16,281 bases of DNA from JBMNHG01 sp045627705 (GTDB lineage Bacteria > Verrucomicrobiota > Kiritimatiellia > RFP12 > JBMNHG01). The notes under the pieces are model-generated. The model saw nothing but the letters and a program-made list of their open reading frames with translations, had not been told where the DNA came from and ran no database searches. Positions 1-6,108 of the stretch are shown here, piece by piece. Within the stretch, counting starts at the first letter, position 1. The number at the start of each line of letters is the position of its first letter. The position numbers and the translations under genes were made by a program. The stretch is taken from positions 1 to 16,281 of the forward strand of contig JAZQOE010000092.1 of assembly GCA_045627705.1 (NCBI GenBank). Reading direction: 5' to 3'.

Positions 1-36
1 GCGAAATGGTCTCCCATTTCGCGGCGCGCCGTTTTT
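1..36 (+). terminator. Stem-loop followed by T tract, probable terminator of an upstream gene
   Basis: Bases 1-9 (GCGAAATGG) and 14-22 (CCATTTCGC) form a perfect 9-bp stem around a TCTC loop. The self-complementary octamer GGCGCGCC follows at 23-30, then a run of five T at 32-36. The T run sits 9 bases after the visible stem. The real stem may therefore be longer, with its 5' arm cut off by the window edge: another GGCGCGCC just upstream would extend the stem directly to the T run. An intrinsic terminator for an unseen upstream gene is the simplest reading. Confidence 0.5.
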
Positions 37-115
37 CGGGTAAAAAGTAAGAGGTACGAGGGGGAGAAAAGTGCAGGCTATTTAAGTTCAGTTGCCTCTC
101 TGGATTTCTACCTGT

Positions 116-144
116 TTGACTTCCCTTCGTCTATTTGATTCAAT
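116..144 (+). promoter_or_regulatory. Weak sigma-70-like promoter candidate in AT-rich leader
   Basis: TTGACT at 116-121 differs from the consensus -35 by one base. TTCAAT at 139-144, after a 17-base spacer, matches 4 of 6 positions of the -10. The region from about 39 to 154 is roughly 40% G+C by my count, clearly lower than the genes around it, as expected of a promoter region. The predicted transcript would begin only a few bases before the ATG at 155, which would favour the later ATG at 194. The -10 match is poor, so this is only a candidate. Confidence 0.22.
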
Positions 145-154
145 TCTTAATTCA

Positions 155-553
155 ATGTTCTGGCAAAAGCGAAATCAAAAGGCGAATACGACCATGGTCG
201 AACACGATCCAATGGCCGCGGTTCCGCTTGTGCCGGAAGGAGTGACCTCCATTTCGACGCCCGATGGCGGCGTCGAGCTGTGCAGGAAGCTCAAGCCGAA
301 GAACCGAATACAGGCCTGGTACATCAGGACTTTCCACTACGACTATTCGGTGCGCGCGAGGCTCGACGCCAACGGCGCCGCCTTTTGGTCTTTCATAGAT
401 GGCCGCAGGACTGTACGCGACATCGCGCAGGCGATGGCGTCGCGTCTCGGTATCGCGCAGGATGCGGCGCGTCAGGCCGTGGTCGTGTACATCGGCAACC
501 TGATGCGCCGCGGATGGATTCAACTGCGCCTGGCGATTCCGCCGGCGCCATGA
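155..553 (+). CDS. PqqD-like (RiPP recognition element fold) protein
   Basis: This 132-residue protein has the PqqD-family pattern at about residues 70-120: LDANGAAFWSFIDG, then RTVRDIAQAMASRLG, and a C-terminal helix ending in NLMRRGWIQL. PqqD-type domains are small winged-helix folds that bind peptides, often leader peptides of ribosomally made modified peptides. Many stand-alone members sit beside ABC transporters and have no proven role. I start at ATG 155 because the short basic-aromatic beginning (MFWQKRNQK) resembles that of related proteins as I recall them; it has no clear Shine-Dalgarno. ATG 194 is an alternative, with AAAAGG at 177-182 some 11 bases upstream. A further in-frame ATG lies at 92. 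The stop overlaps an ATG of the next reading frame, and the ABC ATPase starts 17 bases later, so the two are probably co-transcribed. No PqqE-like radical SAM enzyme or obvious precursor peptide is visible, so a PQQ role is unlikely. Confidence 0.8.
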   Translation: MFWQKRNQKANTTMVEHDPMAAVPLVPEGVTSISTPDGGVELCRKLKPKNRIQAWYIRTFHYDYSVRARLDANGAAFWSFIDGRRTVRDIAQAMASRLGIAQDAARQAVVVYIGNLMRRGWIQLRLAIPPAP

Positions 554-570
554 TGATTTGGAGAATTGGA

Positions 571-1326
571 ATGGAAGAAAAGAACAGTCAGAATCGCGAT
601 GTGATCGTAAGCGCGCACGGCATCAAGAAGCGCTTCCGCCTTGGTGACGAAGAGGTCTGGGCGCTCAAGGGCATCACCCTCGACATCTACCGTGGGGAAT
701 TCATTTCGATCATGGGGCCGTCGGGTTCCGGCAAGTCAACATTCTTCAACCAGATCGGCGCGCTCGACGAGCCGACCGAAGGGCAGATATTCTTCGAGGG
801 CAAGTCGCTTCTCGAATGCTCCGAGCCCGAGCAGGCGTGGATCCGCTGCAACAAGATCGGCTACATCTTCCAGACGTTCAATCTCGTAAACGTGATGTCC
901 GCCCTCCAGAATGTGATGCTGCCCATGACCTTCCAGGGCGCGTCGAAGGAGGAGGCCACCGAGCGCGCGACGAAGATCCTGGAGCGCGTCGGCCTCGGCC
1001 ACCGCCTCCACCACAAGCCAGGCGAACTTTCCGGCGGACAGCAGCAGCGCTGCGCCATCGCCCGCTCGCTCGCGAACGATCCAGATGTGATTCTGGCGGA
1101 CGAACCGACGGGCAACCTCGACACCCACATCGGCAACGAGATCATTTCGCTCCTCCGCAGCCTGAACGAGGAGAAGGGCGTGACGGTCATTTGCTCGACA
1201 CACGACTCCAAGATGCTCGCATCTTCGGACCGCGTCTGCTGGATCCGTGACGGCCTGATCGAGCGCGTGGCTTCCGGCAAGGAATTCCACGTCGAGGAAA
1301 TGGCGGCCGATACATCCGGACGCTAG
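571..1326 (+). CDS. ABC transporter ATP-binding protein, LolD/MacB/FtsE type
   Basis: This is a 251-residue cytoplasmic ATPase subunit with every catalytic motif intact. Walker A GPSGSGKST lies at 49-57, the Q-loop glutamine at 101 (IFQTFNLV), the signature LSGGQQQR at 153-160, Walker B VILADEPTGNLD at 173-184 and the switch histidine at 211 (STHD). The ADEPTGNLD string and overall layout are typical of the LolD/MacB/FtsE group, which pairs with FtsX/MacB-like permeases for lipoprotein release, efflux or cell-envelope work. I choose ATG 571 because GGAGA at 560-564 lies 6 bases upstream. An ATG at 550 overlaps the stop of the PqqD-like gene but lacks such a site. No permease or periplasmic adaptor is in the window, so the substrate cannot be told. 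The gene lies between the PqqD-like and cysteine-cluster genes, with 6 bases to the latter. Confidence 0.95.
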   Translation: MEEKNSQNRDVIVSAHGIKKRFRLGDEEVWALKGITLDIYRGEFISIMGPSGSGKSTFFNQIGALDEPTEGQIFFEGKSLLECSEPEQAWIRCNKIGYIFQTFNLVNVMSALQNVMLPMTFQGASKEEATERATKILERVGLGHRLHHKPGELSGGQQQRCAIARSLANDPDVILADEPTGNLDTHIGNEIISLLRSLNEEKGVTVICSTHDSKMLASSDRVCWIRDGLIERVASGKEFHVEEMAADTSGR

Positions 1327-1332
1327 TTCGCA

Positions 1333-1704
1333 ATGGCCTCGCTTGCCGATTTCAAGTGCCGCGGCTGCGGCGCTTGCTGCCGAATCAAGGACGGCATCGT
1401 GCGCGTCTCCGATGCGGAGATCAAGCGCATCGCCGAATTTCTCGGTATTTCGGAGGCAAGGCTGATCGAGGACGAGACCGAAATCGCCCCCGACCGAAGG
1501 GGCTTGATCTTCAAGAGCCGCCCCGACCATTCCTGCACTTTTCTTGCGTCCGACAACCGTTGCCGGATTCATCCCGTCAAGCCTGACAAGTGCCGCACTT
1601 TCCCGTATGACTGGGTCAATGACGATTCATACGAAATCTGTGAAGGGTTGAAGCATTGCGTTGCGACGCCGTCCTCGGCGTCGCCTGAAAGTCCGGGCTA
1701 TTAG
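1333..1704 (+). CDS. YkgJ-type CxxCxxCC cysteine-cluster protein
   Basis: This 123-residue protein opens with the family hallmark: cysteines at 9, 12, 15 and 16 (KCRGCGACC). More follow at 68, 77, 87, 103 and 109, with the typical contexts CRIHPVKPDKCRTFPY and CEGLKHC. YkgJ/UPF0153 proteins are thought to bind zinc or an iron-sulfur centre through these cysteines; no reaction is firmly known, and some members are annotated as Fe-S oxidoreductases. The ATG lies 6 bases after the ABC ATPase stop and has no clear Shine-Dalgarno, so translation may be coupled to the upstream gene. The last 14 or so residues (VATPSSASPESPGY) look unlike the family and are partly encoded by a perfect inverted repeat at 1663-1684. 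This suggests the natural end was near Cys109 and the tail was added later. Confidence 0.85.
   Translation: MASLADFKCRGCGACCRIKDGIVRVSDAEIKRIAEFLGISEARLIEDETEIAPDRRGLIFKSRPDHSCTFLASDNRCRIHPVKPDKCRTFPYDWVNDDSYEICEGLKHCVATPSSASPESPGY
1663..1684. repeat. Perfect 9-bp inverted repeat at the 3' end of the ykgJ-like gene
   Basis: GCGACGCCG (1663-1671) and CGGCGTCGC (1676-1684) are exact reverse complements separated by TCCT. The hairpin lies inside the reading frame, 17 bases before the stop codon at 1702-1704. No T run follows closely (the first is TTTT at 1707-1710), so it is not a classical terminator. It shares a design of 9-bp arms and a 4-base pyrimidine loop with the hairpin at 1-22, but not its sequence. 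It may be a REP-like dispersed element or an mRNA 3'-end structure. Confidence 0.6.
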
Positions 1705-1734
1705 CGTTTTCCACAGTGAAAGCTGGTATTTGAA

Positions 1735-2790
1735 ATGAAAAGGATTGTTGCCGCGATTGTTGGTTGTGGAGTAATAGCTCCGACGCACGCGAATGGCCTA
1801 AAGGGCATCGAAGGCGTCGAATTGCGCTGGGCTTGCGATCTTGTCCGCGAGAAGGCGGAAAAACTCGCCGCGAAGTTTTCAATCTCAAGAATCTCGACAG
1901 ATGCCGCGGAAGTCTTCGCGGATCCCGAAGTGGATCTCGTCTGCGTCTGCACCGATCACGCATCACACGCCGATTTGGTTTGCGCCGCGCTCGACGCGGG
2001 AAAGAATGTGCTGTGCGAAAAGGCGCTTGCGAACAACGGCGCGAATCTCGAACGCATGGTCGCCGCCGCGGCGCGCCACCCTGAACTTGTCGCCAGCGGC
2101 GTTTTCCAGCACCGCTTCGACAAGATAAACCGCGTTGTCCGCGATCTCATTCGCGATGCTTCGCTTGGAACCTTGCTCACTGCGTCCGTCCAATTGAACT
2201 GCCTGCGTACCGACGCCTATTACCAGGGCGACGCTTGGCGCGGCACTTGGACACTCGAGGGCGGTGCAGTCCTGATCAACCAGGCGATCCACTTCCTCGA
2301 CCTGCTGCAGTGGACGATGGGCGGCGTCGCCGAAATCTCCGGCTACTACGAGAACTTCGCGCACAAGGCTTCGATGGAATGCGAAGACACGGCAGTTGCA
2401 TCCCTGCGCTTCCGTTCAGGGGCGTTCGGTACGATAGCCGCAACGAACGCCAGCAATCTTTCGTGGGAGCCAATGCTCCAGTTCCACGGCACGAAGGGCT
2501 CCATCGTTCTGCGCGATGACAAGCCAATCCAGATTTCGATGGCGATTCCCGAGGAAACGGAACGGATCCGCGCACTGCTCGAAAGCGCGGCTTCGGCCCC
2601 TGAGCCATTCTCGACCGCGGGCAAGGCGTATTATGGCGGCGGCCACAATGCCCAGATTGCCGATGTCGTTGCCGCGATACGCGAGGGCAGGGCGCCCGAA
2701 GTTCCGATTGCTTCCGCCGCGGAAACGGTGCGGATGGTCTTCGGACTTTATGAATCGTGCCGCAAATCGATGCCCGTTAAACTCGCTTAG
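1735..2790 (+). CDS. Gfo/Idh/MocA family NAD(P)-dependent oxidoreductase
   Basis: This is a 351-residue protein. The N-terminal Rossmann fold begins with AAIVGCGVIAPTHANGL (residues 6-22), and the family EK motif follows at 95-96 (CEKAL, where most members have EKP). The C-terminal alpha/beta domain carries GGAVLINQAIHFLDLLQW (176-193), whose His186 is the usual catalytic position. Members oxidise or reduce sugars, inositols or related cyclic alcohols with NAD(P). The exact substrate cannot be read from the sequence. The length is normal and both domains look complete. The ATG at 1735 lies 30 bases after the ykgJ-like stop; only a weak GAAAG is present upstream. The downstream pgpA start is 24 bases away, so co-transcription is possible, although no functional link to either neighbour is evident. 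Confidence 0.93.
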   Translation: MKRIVAAIVGCGVIAPTHANGLKGIEGVELRWACDLVREKAEKLAAKFSISRISTDAAEVFADPEVDLVCVCTDHASHADLVCAALDAGKNVLCEKALANNGANLERMVAAAARHPELVASGVFQHRFDKINRVVRDLIRDASLGTLLTASVQLNCLRTDAYYQGDAWRGTWTLEGGAVLINQAIHFLDLLQWTMGGVAEISGYYENFAHKASMECEDTAVASLRFRSGAFGTIAATNASNLSWEPMLQFHGTKGSIVLRDDKPIQISMAIPEETERIRALLESAASAPEPFSTAGKAYYGGGHNAQIADVVAAIREGRAPEVPIASAAETVRMVFGLYESCRKSMPVKLA

Positions 2791-2814
2791 CGAATTGTCG
2801 GGGTGGGGGATGCC

Positions 2815-3282
2815 ATGAGAAAACTGCTTGCAACTGCCTTTGGTCTTGGATTGAGCCCTATCGCACCTGGTTGCTTTGGCGCGTTGCTTGGGCTTGCATG
2901 GCATCTTGCCGCATGGTATCTCGGCGCGCGTGGCTCCGACCTGCGCGTGTGGTGTCTCTTTGGTGCCGTCTTGTTCTCCGCCATCCACTACTGGCTTACG
3001 CCGTGGGCCCAGAAATACTGGCATGATTCCGATCCTGGGCATTTCGTGCTTGATGAAGTCGTGGGTTATCTCTGCGTGCCTGTCTTTTCGATCGAGGCAC
3101 CGAATCTCTGGTACATCCTGCTCGGGTATGTGCTGGTGCGTGTCTTCGACATCATCAAACTGCCCGGTGCGCGTTACATCGACCGCAATATCCACACCGC
3201 TTCCGGCGTACTCTTCGACGATGTCGTCTCGGCTATTTACGCGGCTATCGTCCTTTCCGCGATCATCTGGTTCCGTTCGTAG
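2815..3282 (+). CDS. pgpA: Phosphatidylglycerophosphatase A
   Basis: This 155-residue membrane protein matches the PgpA family, which dephosphorylates phosphatidylglycerol phosphate to phosphatidylglycerol in the inner membrane. Visible signatures are GLGLSPIAPGCFGALLGL (10-27), the acidic metal-binding motif DPGHFVLDEVVG (73-84), VRVFDIIKLPGAR (108-120) and the paired aspartates of GVLFDDVVSA (131-140). Hydrophobic stretches at about 20-37, 46-62, 97-112 and 138-152 fit several membrane helices. I choose ATG 2815 because GGGGGA at 2805-2810 lies 4 bases upstream. An in-frame GTG at 2803 is possible but would add four residues the family does not need. The protein is about the usual size. The catalytic aspartates all appear present. 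Confidence 0.93.
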   Translation: MRKLLATAFGLGLSPIAPGCFGALLGLAWHLAAWYLGARGSDLRVWCLFGAVLFSAIHYWLTPWAQKYWHDSDPGHFVLDEVVGYLCVPVFSIEAPNLWYILLGYVLVRVFDIIKLPGARYIDRNIHTASGVLFDDVVSAIYAAIVLSAIIWFRS

Positions 3283-3308
3283 ATTTCCTTCCGCATGGGA
3301 AGCGTCTG

Positions 3309-3326
3309 TGCGGGAGGGCGCATTTT
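3309..3326 (+). terminator. Weak terminator-like hairpin after pgpA
   Basis: TGCG (3309-3312) pairs with CGCA (3319-3322) around a GGAGGG loop, and TTTT follows at 3323-3326. A second small hairpin, CTTCC/GGAAG, lies just upstream at 3288-3302. The stems are short, so termination would be partial at best. The position, in a 133-base gap before the pilin-like gene, fits a transcription boundary. Confidence 0.3.
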
Positions 3327-3373
3327 CCTGTGAACCATTTGCCGATGGGATTCGTTTACTCCCTTGAAGACGG

Positions 3374-3389
3374 TGGCGCATTAGTCGCT
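3374..3389 (+). promoter_or_regulatory. Possible sigma-54 (-24/-12) promoter of the pilin-like gene
   Basis: TGGCGCATTAGTCGCT has the invariant GG (3375-3376) and GC (3387-3388) spaced by exactly 10 bases. It matches 9 of the 12 informative positions of TGGCACG-N4-TTGCW. Transcription would start near 3400, just before the ribosome binding site AAAGGAG at 3402-3408 and 16 bases before the ATG. Pilin genes in several phyla are driven by sigma-54. No enhancer site was identified and the match is imperfect. Confidence 0.3.
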
Positions 3390-3415
3390 GCCGTGCCCAT
3401 CAAAGGAGCCTTGGA

Positions 3416-4399
3416 ATGAATGCCCGGAAAATCAGCACTGGTTTCACGCTTATCGAACTTTTGATCGTTGTTTCCGTTATCGCCATCATCGCGATGCTTG
3501 CCATCCAGAAACTTTCTGGCATCCAGACATCGGCGAAGGAAAAGATCAATCTCGCCAATCTGACTCGCGTTTCAAACGGCATCGAAACATACGTCGCCGC
3601 GAACCCCGACAAGATCGACTTCAATCGCCTCGATGCACTGGTGATGTATGGAGCCGCGAATGGCACTGCCAATTCGACCGCCAGCCTTGGAAGCGTCGAA
3701 CCCCTCATGATCTACACGAACCAGCCTGGTAATGTCGGCCTTTCTTCCGCCAAACTGCTCGGGACTTCCAATCCATACGCTGGTTCGACGGCCAAGGTCC
3801 TCGGCACCTACTATCTTTCCGAGGCGGAGGCGAATCTCTTGGAGAAGGACCTTGGCATCAAGTACGTGATGCGCGGCACCGATGGCGTCATGAGCCGTGC
3901 CGGCGACGACGGAGCATGGGCGCAGGGCGAAATCGGCAACCCCGACAAGTGCGCTTCTGTCGCGACCGCCCTTGCCGACGGCGTGGCTGTGGCGGTTGTA
4001 AATCCCGGCGCCACTCGCGGGCGTACCCCTGTCGGACCCGACATCTACAAGGCTTTCGGCGCGAATGTCGCCTACACCTACACCGGCAAGATCCTTGTTG
4101 GCGATGTCGAGCAGGCGGACAACGAATCCGCGTTCAAGGCGCTCTATGCCAGCGACGGCATCCTTCTCGCCTTTGGCCTTGGCGATAGCTGCTCGCTTTC
4201 CGGAAGCAACCTCGGCGGTTTTGATTCCGCCCCGATTTCGCCTGTGATGGACAAGGACGAATATCGCCGCTACATCGTCCTGATCCGTCTGAAGGGCACG
4301 GTCGCCACACGCGGCGGCAATACTTCTTTCACTCCGACACGCGCCGAGTTTGCCGGCGTAATCGATCCAGCCGGCAACACAATCGGCATGCTCCGCTAA
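3416..4399 (+). CDS. Type IV pilin / pseudopilin-like protein with large C-terminal domain
   Basis: This 327-residue precursor has a textbook prepilin leader: MNARKISTG, then FTLIELLIVVSVIAIIAMLA. Prepilin peptidase should cut between Gly9 and Phe10, leaving N-methylated Phe and the conserved Glu at mature position 5 (Glu14). Residues 10-31 form the membrane and assembly helix. The rest is a long globular region with only two cysteines (179 and 259), which could form one disulfide. Usual pilins and GspG-type pseudopilins are about 130-180 residues, so this is about twice as long. AAAGGAG at 3402-3408 is a strong ribosome binding site 7 bases before the ATG. No assembly ATPase, peptidase or secretin gene is nearby. 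It could be a pilus subunit, a minor pilin or a type II secretion-like pseudopilin; the sequence does not decide. Confidence 0.88.
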   Translation: MNARKISTGFTLIELLIVVSVIAIIAMLAIQKLSGIQTSAKEKINLANLTRVSNGIETYVAANPDKIDFNRLDALVMYGAANGTANSTASLGSVEPLMIYTNQPGNVGLSSAKLLGTSNPYAGSTAKVLGTYYLSEAEANLLEKDLGIKYVMRGTDGVMSRAGDDGAWAQGEIGNPDKCASVATALADGVAVAVVNPGATRGRTPVGPDIYKAFGANVAYTYTGKILVGDVEQADNESAFKALYASDGILLAFGLGDSCSLSGSNLGGFDSAPISPVMDKDEYRRYIVLIRLKGTVATRGGNTSFTPTRAEFAGVIDPAGNTIGMLR

Positions 4400-4418
4400 T
4401 CCCCCAATTCGAGGAAAT

Positions 4419-4436
4419 CGGGGTCTGTCCCCGTTT
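4419..4436. terminator. Small bidirectional terminator-like stem-loop at the convergence point
   Basis: CGGGG (4419-4423) and CCCCG (4429-4433) pair around a TCTGT loop. TTT follows on the plus strand and ATTT on the minus strand. It lies 20 bases past the pilin-like stop and 62 bases past the nfeD-like stop, between two convergent genes. A competing pairing of CCCC at 4402-4405 with the same GGGG is possible. The stem is short and the T runs are weak. Nothing else is evident in 4437-4498. Confidence 0.45.
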
Positions 4437-4498
4437 GGAGAATAGATAAAAATCTAGATGGAGTAGAAGGACCAGTTGGGCTGGCGTTGTGGAGATCG

Positions 4499-4954
4499 CT
4501 AGCCTATCCGGTTTGCGGAATAAGTCTTGCGCACAAGGAGGGTGAGGCCATCACGCGAGACAATGGCCACGGTCTCCCCGGATGTGATGGCCTCATCGGC
4601 GGTCGCTTTCCATTCCGCGCCATTGAGTTCTATCTTGCCTGCTTTGCCCGGTTCAATGTCCGACGTTACGACTGCCGTGCGACCGGTGAAATCGTCGTCG
4701 AGATTGTCTTGCGAGACTATTGTGCGGCCGACGAAAGTCTTGGCCAGGCGCTTGCGCAGCAGGAGCAGAAGCGCAATCGAGACAATGCCGCAGATGACAA
4801 GCTGCCATGCCACGGAAAGGAATGGGCAGACAAGCATGAGCGCCGCGACAACAAGCGCGCCCAAGCCGAAAAACATCAGGAAGACGCCAGGCACGAAGAA
4901 CTCGCACACGAGCAGGAGTAGTCCGACCGAAGCCCAGATTGTCGTTATGTGCAT
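4499..4954 (-). CDS. Short NfeD-like membrane protein
   Basis: This 151-residue protein has membrane helices at about residues 5-20, 22-43 and 48-67, a basic stop (RKRLAK), and then a small soluble domain. Its GRTAVVTSDIEPGKAGKIEL and NGAEWKATADEAITSGETVAI stretches (91-131) match the OB-fold of the NfeD C-terminal domain. NfeD proteins usually work with an SPFH/stomatin-type protein in membrane quality control or microdomain organisation; the short form lacks the ClpP-like protease domain, as here. No SPFH gene is visible next to it. The ATG at 4954 is supported by GGAGG (complement of 4962-4966), 7 bases upstream. It lies 58 bases downstream of queA on the same strand and ends at the convergence with the pilin-like gene. 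Confidence 0.82.
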   Translation of the reverse strand: MHITTIWASVGLLLLVCEFFVPGVFLMFFGLGALVVAALMLVCPFLSVAWQLVICGIVSIALLLLLRKRLAKTFVGRTIVSQDNLDDDFTGRTAVVTSDIEPGKAGKIELNGAEWKATADEAITSGETVAIVSRDGLTLLVRKTYSANRIG

Positions 4955-5012
4955 TGCAATGCCTCCAGTTGCCGTTTGTTCTTTTGTTGGTGTGAATCCT
5001 GTCTCAGACCGA

Positions 5013-6098
5013 TCAGATGATCAGCATGCAGTCGCCGTAAGAATAGAACCTGTAGCGCTCCCTGACGGCTTCGCGATATGCGGCGAGGACATGCTCGCGT
5101 CCCGCGAGCGCCGAGACCATCATGAGCAGGCTGGACTTCGGAAGGTGGAAGTTCGTGAGCATCAGATCCACGCAGGCGAAGTCGAATGGCGGATAGATGT
5201 AGAGTCCGCTACGCCCCTCGCACGCGCAAGGCGCATCGGGCATTCGTGCCATTGTCTCGAGCGTGCGCACGCTTGTGCTGCCGACTGCGAGGATGCGTCC
5301 GTTGGCGGCGCGGCACGCGCGAATCGCATCGGCTGTCTCCTGCGGCACGGCATAGCGTTCCGGGTCGATCACGTGCTCTTCCACGGTATCGGCCTTCACC
5401 GGCTTGAATGTGCCGGGGCCGACATGGAGCGTCACGAACGCCCTGTCGATGCCGCGCGTCTTGAGGTCGTCGAGGATGTCGGGAGTGAAGTGGAGTCCCG
5501 CTGTCGGCGCGGCCACGGCGCCAGTGTGCGCGGCATAGACGGTCTGATAGCGGTCGCGATCGAGCGCGGCGTGTGCGAGGTCGCCATTCGCGCGATGTAT
5601 GTACGGCGGGACTGGCACTGCGCCGTCGCGTTCGAGTACCGTCAGTAGCGGACCATCGGATTCAAAGCGCGCGACGACGTTGCCGCCTCCCGGGGCATCT
5701 ATGATTTCCGCGCGGATTTCGCCGCTGGCGAATGAGGCAATCTGGCCTGGACGCGGGGGACGCCCGCTTCCGCAGATGCAGGCCCAGCGGGTCTCATCGC
5801 CATGCACATCGCCCGGGATGACATTGCCATATTCATCGACAGGCTCGATCAAAAGAAGTTCGACGCGGCCTCCGGTGTCCTTCCAGTTCCCTTGCAGACG
5901 CGCGGGGAATACGCGCGTGTTGTTCATCACCATCAGGTCGTTCGGACGAAGCCAACGATGGAGTTCGCGGATGTGGGAATGGGTGACCGTGCCGGTTGCG
6001 CGGTCCAGCACAAGCATCCTGGAGTCGCCGCGGGTTGCTGGCGGTTCCTGCGCGATGAGTTCCGGAGGAAGTTCGTAATCGAAATCGGAGGTAAGCAT
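5013..6098 (-). CDS. queA: S-adenosylmethionine:tRNA ribosyltransferase-isomerase QueA
   Basis: This 361-residue cytoplasmic enzyme moves the ribosyl group of S-adenosylmethionine onto preQ1 in tRNA (Asp, Asn, His, Tyr) and isomerises it to epoxyqueuosine, the penultimate step of queuosine synthesis. Family motifs run the whole length: SDFDYELPPELIAQEP near the start, MVMNNTRVFPARLQG (57-70), GAVAAPTAGLHFTP (193-206), HVGPGTF (225-231), GSTSVRTLE (273-281), TNFHLPKSSLLMMVSA (315-330) and FYSYGDCMLII at the end. The size is standard. The ATG at 6098 fits the family N-terminus and lies 10 bases after the DUF4175-like stop, with no clear Shine-Dalgarno. Translation may be coupled to that gene. 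No other queuosine gene is in the window. Confidence 0.97.
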   Translation of the reverse strand: MLTSDFDYELPPELIAQEPPATRGDSRMLVLDRATGTVTHSHIRELHRWLRPNDLMVMNNTRVFPARLQGNWKDTGGRVELLLIEPVDEYGNVIPGDVHGDETRWACICGSGRPPRPGQIASFASGEIRAEIIDAPGGGNVVARFESDGPLLTVLERDGAVPVPPYIHRANGDLAHAALDRDRYQTVYAAHTGAVAAPTAGLHFTPDILDDLKTRGIDRAFVTLHVGPGTFKPVKADTVEEHVIDPERYAVPQETADAIRACRAANGRILAVGSTSVRTLETMARMPDAPCACEGRSGLYIYPPFDFACVDLMLTNFHLPKSSLLMMVSALAGREHVLAAYREAVRERYRFYSYGDCMLII

Positions 6099-6108
6099 GC
6101 GTCATATT

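Noticed and set aside
1..138. Short open frames at the window start: a frame open from base 1 to a stop at 136-138, and a 14-codon ORF at 6-50
   Set aside because: The first has no start or recognisable content. The second could be the tail of an upstream gene but overlaps the hairpin and is too short to support.
155..553. Pyrroloquinoline quinone biosynthesis by the PqqD-like protein
   Set aside because: No PqqA, B, C or E gene is visible and stand-alone PqqD domains are common in unrelated settings.
280..570. Upstream extension of the ABC ATPase frame into the PqqD-like gene
   Set aside because: Translation before 550 is Arg-rich noise and the good ribosome binding site points to ATG 571.
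736..1572. Minus-strand open frame (278 codons) opposite the ABC ATPase and ykgJ-like gene
   Set aside because: It is a complementary-frame shadow of conserved ATPase motifs; its Ala/Asp/Val-rich translation shows no family features.
2416..3381. Minus-strand open frame (321 codons) opposite the oxidoreductase and pgpA
   Set aside because: It spans two unrelated, well-supported genes on the other strand and has no recognisable domain.
4527..5648. Long plus-strand open frame (373 codons) opposite nfeD-like and queA
   Set aside because: It is antisense to two genes with clear family motifs, its translation is rich in Arg, Ser and His without domains, and it arises from the codon pattern of the true genes.
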